The notes under the pieces are model-generated. The model made no database searches. It was not told the DNA's origin and saw nothing but the letters and a program-made list of their open reading frames with translations. A stretch of 64,000 nt of DNA from Gigaspora rosea (Eukaryota > Glomeromycota > Glomeromycetes > Diversisporales > Gigasporaceae), in assembly GCA_003550325.1 (NCBI GenBank), contig QKWP01000261.1, positions 325,612-389,611 of the forward strand. Reading direction: 5' to 3'. Shown here piece by piece: positions 59,746 through 64,000 of the stretch (position 1 is its first letter; each line of letters opens with the position of its first letter). Made by a program: the position numbers and the translations under genes.

Positions 59746-61753
59746 TAAGGACTGGTTATATGATTTTCAGCTTTAGAATTTTAACCGGCTTAGGCCTGGT
59801 TAATACAGTAATATAAACAGTTAAAAGCTATTATTTTAAACTACTGTAGTACTGTGTTGTGGACATGTGCTAATAGCAGAAAGTATTAATACTAACTCAG
59901 TTTTGTAAGGTGATGGCCAAAATTGAATTTGGGCTGAGAAGTTTTGAATTGTTTGATTACTAGCAATTTGTGTCCAGCTAATTCCCATTGTACATTGCTC
60001 TGTAGAAATATTTTATTTTTAACAGATATATCAGTATAGAATGTGAATTCAGATTGAGTTGAATTAGTTAAAGTAAGTTGATATAGCAGCTTAGAGGCTT
60101 GATTTGTAGTAAAATTGGTTTGTTGTATAGGAATAGTTGGTAGTGATTATAACTAGTGTTGCAAAGAGCAATTGAGCATAAGAGATCAAGGTAATTGCAT
60201 AAATATTTAGTTTGTTCAAAAATGAAGTATAGTTCCTTCTTTCTAGAAATTTGGTAGATAAAGTAGTAGCAACAATGATTTTGAATACAAAAAGTATTAA
60301 GGTCACACCTAAACAAGATGTACAAATAATATTTGGTGTAGGGTATAGCTCTGTATATTGGTAATCAAAGGTTGGTATTCAGTGTGTAATAGAAATAGTA
60401 TTAGAGCCTAAATTAAATCTGTGGGCTTTACCAATAATAATATTGTTATCAGATATGCAATAAACCAGGTATTAGATTTAGTAGTATAATGGCTAGTATT
60501 AAAAGCTAAGGAGTTAACCAAGAATAGTTGTAGGTTTGATTATATAGCTTTAGTAGTATGATTGGCTAATAGAGTATTTTGGTTATTCGCCTGTTAGTAA
60601 ATAATTAACTCTAGATGAGTTATATTGCCAAGCTAGTAGTGTAAAATTGGTAGCTAAAGTTAGTTGTTCTAAATATAAAATTCTTATTTTTTTGTAGTTG
60701 TTGCTTGAATATTGAATAAAGAGAGTGTATTTTATGAATATTTTCTAGTAGTTTGTACTGTATAAGTAGTTAATAGTATGTAGTAGTAAGAGATTGGAAT
60801 TGATAGTAATTGTAAAATTTAAATATCATAGTAGCTGTATAATTTTAAAGATAGTAGTATATCTGTTGGACTAATAATTGTTGGATTAGAGAATGTAAAA
60901 ATATTAAAAGTAGACCAAAGGTTGTTTTGTAGCTGTTGTAGTCTAATATGGTTACTTGTACCAAGAAAATTCTGGTTATTAAGTCTAATATAGAAATTGA
61001 AAATGTGGTGTTGAAGTTAGATATCCAAGATATTTTTGATACTGTATATAAGTATAGTGCTATTAGGTGTTGTTTTAGGAAGTTTGGCTTTGTGTTTTGC
61101 AATTTTTAGATATTTGGATAAGATTTTGTTATATAAAGTTTGTAGAAAAACTATATTGTAAATACAGTATTCTAGAATAGGTATTAGTATTGTATGAATA
61201 ATATAAGTAGTTTGTTGTTAGTAATTTGTTTAGTTAGTTTGTAATATATTGGCAAGATTAAAAATTTCTTGAAAAATTAACTTGGATTGTATATTGTACT
61301 TAAGGTTTGCTATAAACCACCAGTATTCTAGAAATTTAAAAAGTATATTTGGTAACTAGTAGAATAGTAGGGTTCATAAAAGATAATTGTAGTACATGTT
61401 TAATATTAGATATAAGTATAGATTTTTGTAGGTTAACCCATATTTGTATAAAAGGATTCTGTTATTTGTAAAATTTGTTGTAATTGTTGAAAAGATTGAG
61501 TGAGCTATAGAATATTATTTATGTATACTAAAACTAATACTAAACTTTGTGTTTTATATGAATTAGGTTGTAATATATAGATATCCAGGAAGTTAAGATG
61601 TATATTCTAAATAGATCTTTTGTAAATAAAAGGGTTATAATACACTAAAGAATGAGTAATTGTTTTTTCTTAATCTATGCCATCTTGTAAAAGATAAAGT
61701 AGTGTTAGCCCAAAGCTTGTTATAACATAGTTAGAGCAATTGGCAATTAGTAA
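59746..61753 (-). mobile_element. LINE retrotransposon, decayed, 3' part
   Basis: Read on the minus strand, many stops interrupt a LINE reverse transcriptase. Pieces in order: ITSFG and GID (about 61715-61680), the catalytic YxDD box as YINN (61525-61514), LTQSFQQLQQILQITESFY, LIPILEY, KHKAKLPKTTPNSTI (about 61100-61060), RLQQLQN, LYLEQLTLATNFTLLAWQ, IIGKAHRFNLG, LYPTPNIICTSC (about 60330), a FYTD as in RNase H, and FSAQIQFWPSPYKTEL (about 59940-59895). So an RT domain, the C-terminal domain and RNase H can be seen. The 3' end is not sharp and is set at the last recognisable part. Both catalytic aspartates have become asparagine; it cannot be active. The element continues at 63868-64000. Confidence 0.8.
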
Positions 61754-63860
61754 CATCAGCAAATTTTATATATAGATATATATCGATTACTAACTGGGTA
61801 GATATATATCGATACTCATCACCCCTGCTGATTTCTATCGATAGTGATAGTATATTGATATTAATCGATATATATTGATATATATCTGATATGATATCAA
61901 TTAATAATTATTATATTCACATAATTATGCTTTTTGAATATTTTACAGGTTTTCGCAAGTTTTCGCAAGTTTTTGCAATTTAATTATAAAATTTTTATTA
62001 TTATAATATTTTAAATTATTAAATATACAATATTCACAAGTTTTTGCTATTTAATATAAAATTTATTTTTATTATATATTATATTTAAATATTACATATA
62101 TTATATATTATTATAAAAAAAATGACAAAAAAAAATAAATTCAAAAAAAATGAAACCAAAAAAAATTAAAAAAATGAAAACAAAAAAAATAAACTATTAT
62201 ATTCTTTATATTCGCTCATATTTGCTTATATTCACTCATATTACTTATATTTGCTTATATTCACTACTTCTTGTCAAGTGCTAGAAAATTAGGTTGTTTT
62301 CTTGCAAAGTTCTGAAATAAGTAAGGAATAAATAAAATAAAATAAAATAAGTAAAAAAAACAAACAAAAAACAAACAACAAATCTGAAAAATAACAAAAA
62401 AAAAACAAAAACGAAAAAAAATAAACTATTATATTTCACTTATATTTGCTTATATTTGATTATATTTGTTTATATTCGTGACTTCTTGCAAAGTACCAGA
62501 GATGTTAGAATTGGTGTTCTTGTAAAGTACCAGAAAAGTCAAGTCGTTTTCTTGCAAAGTTTCGAAAAAAGTAAAGGATAAATAATAAAATAAAATAAAA
62601 TTAAAAAAATAAGTAAAAAAAACAAAAAACAAAAATGTAAGCAAACTAAATAAAAAAATAAACAAAGCCCCAAGTCTCTATTTTGAGTTCATGTTTTTGC
62701 AATTAAAAATCGTTGAAGGTTTTGCAAGTGCCAGAATAAAATAAATTAATAAAAATAAAAAAAACAAAAACAAAAAACATGAAATGAAAAAATAAATAAA
62801 ATGAAACCTTGCAAAAACTTGCAAAAACTTGCGAAAACTTGCGTTCTTGAACTTTCAAAATTGCTAGAGAAAGTAGTTGTGTGTTCTTGCAAAGTGTCAA
62901 AAGGCTGAGTTAGCTTGCACTAAGTACCGAAAAGTCACTAGATTTTTTGCAAAGTGCTAGTGGTAAAGTGTAGAAATAAAATAAAAAAATTAAAAAATAA
63001 AAAAAAAATATAAATAAAACAAAACAAAACTAAACTAAACAAAACAAAACAAAACTAATAAAACTAAATAAAACCAAAAAAAAACAAAAAGAAACTGAAA
63101 AACAATGTAAAATTAATAGAAGATCTAAATTATAAACAAAAAAATATAAATCTAATCTGATCTTGTGGTACAATCATCAAAAATCATTGAAACATTTCAA
63201 AATATTAGTCAAACATGTTTTTGATATAATCCAGATTACAGATCGTTTTAAAATATTTCGAATGTTTTTGAAATATTAAAAAAAGAGAGAAAAAAAGAAA
63301 AAGAAAAAAAAAGGAAGAGAGAAGTAAAAGTGAAAGAGGGGTAAAAGGGAGAGGTGGTAAAGATCATTCAAAACGGGAGTTTTTTTTAAGTTTTTTTTTA
63401 TTTTGTGGATATATTTTTATGATCTATGCAGAATATATTATGGATTAGATGGGCATAGAAAATTTTTTAAAATTTTTTTTGTTTTTTTTTTTTTGTTTTT
63501 TTTTATCTGATAATCTGGGTTAAAATTTTTGTGAAGCAGTCAAAACACTATGTAATCATTAAAGATCTGCTAATCATTATATATCATTTCAAATAATTAT
63601 GATTATAATTAATTTATAGATATATAACGATTTAATATAAAAAATGATATATATCAATTATAAATATATATCGATTTTTATCCAATTAATCAATATATAA
63701 CGATATTATGATATATATTAATTATAGAAATATATCGATTTTTATCCAATTAATCGATATATAACGAAATTTTAATCAGTATATATCGATATTTTATAAT
63801 CGATATAAAACGATTAAGTGATATATATCGATCAATATCTATGTATAAAATTTTCTGATG
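61754..63860. mobile_element. 2.1-kb low-complexity element inserted in the LINE
   Basis: Inverted ends CATCAGCAAATTTTATATAT and, from the right, CATCAGAAAATTTTATACAT. Direct TTAGTAA at 61747-61753 and 63868-63874 may be the target duplication, though the right one lies 7 nt off. Subterminal arrays of ATATATCGAT on both sides. The interior repeats CTTGCAAAGTRCCAGAAAA and ATATTTGCTTATATTCACTC amid A-rich tracts. No transposase. LINE sequence stops at one side and resumes at the other. Confidence 0.7.
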
Positions 63861-63867
63861 AAGAAGG

Positions 63868-64000
63868 TTAGTAAGAATTTGAATATGCTAAGATAGTATT
63901 TGGATTCTATAAAGTACTTTAGTAAGAAGGTCTAGGTTTACAAAATTATAAGCTTTGCTTATGTTCTGTAACAGGATCCATATTTCCTATTTGCTGTATA
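63868..64000 (-). mobile_element. LINE retrotransposon, part beyond the insert, runs off the window
   Basis: The minus strand reads GNIWILLQ, then SKAYNFVNLDLLTK and LYRIQILS, the early part of the reverse transcriptase (compare WILLQDMSKAYDxVN in glomeromycete LINEs). It continues past 64000. Confidence 0.75.

Overview
The window looks like nuclear DNA of an arbuscular mycorrhizal fungus (Glomeromycotina, most like Rhizophagus). This rests on very high A+T, introns of about 70-110 bp, protein kinases with the NWTSGN lead-in next to Sel1-repeat proteins (both hugely expanded in that genus), and a dense load of nested transposons. The species is inferred; no marker gene is present.

Genes are few. 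I can support five loci: a Sel1-repeat gene with two reading-frame breaks and two 3' introns (about 4008-5074, +); a kinase starting 5 nt after it (5080-6106, +, one shift in a poly-A run); an apparently intact five-exon alkaline ceramidase (13664-14847, -), visible only when introns are taken into account; a decayed kinase split by a solo LTR (39995-42879, -); and a small secreted protein candidate (58648-about 59039, +, probable shift in a T run). An unrecognised reading frame lies at 51661-52245.

The rest is repeats. 1-3.9 kb: a fold-back element (916-2199) with a 6-bp target duplication. 6.3-25 kb: a 3.3-kb segment present twice, the second copy holding a Mutator-like insert; a second duplicated segment whose later copy holds a solo LTR; a tRNA-headed SINE; and several MITEs. 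26-31 kb: a 400-bp tandem array cut exactly at TTAA by a 2.35-kb element that itself carries a second SINE. 32-45 kb: 1-kb inverted repeats 10 kb apart, local tandem duplications, two solo LTRs of one family (one with a MITE inside), and hAT-like MITEs. 46-48.7 kb: a 2.6-kb palindrome whose arms carry different later insertions. 53.7-54.6 kb: a dead Tc1/mariner copy. 56.7-57.8 kb: a hAT-like element. 59.7-64 kb: a decayed LINE on the minus strand, running off the window and interrupted by a 2.1-kb low-complexity element.

The genes do not form a pathway. The value of the window is the clear insertion history: many elements have an occupied and an unoccupied version of their target site in the same 64 kb. 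No tRNA, rRNA or CRISPR array was found.
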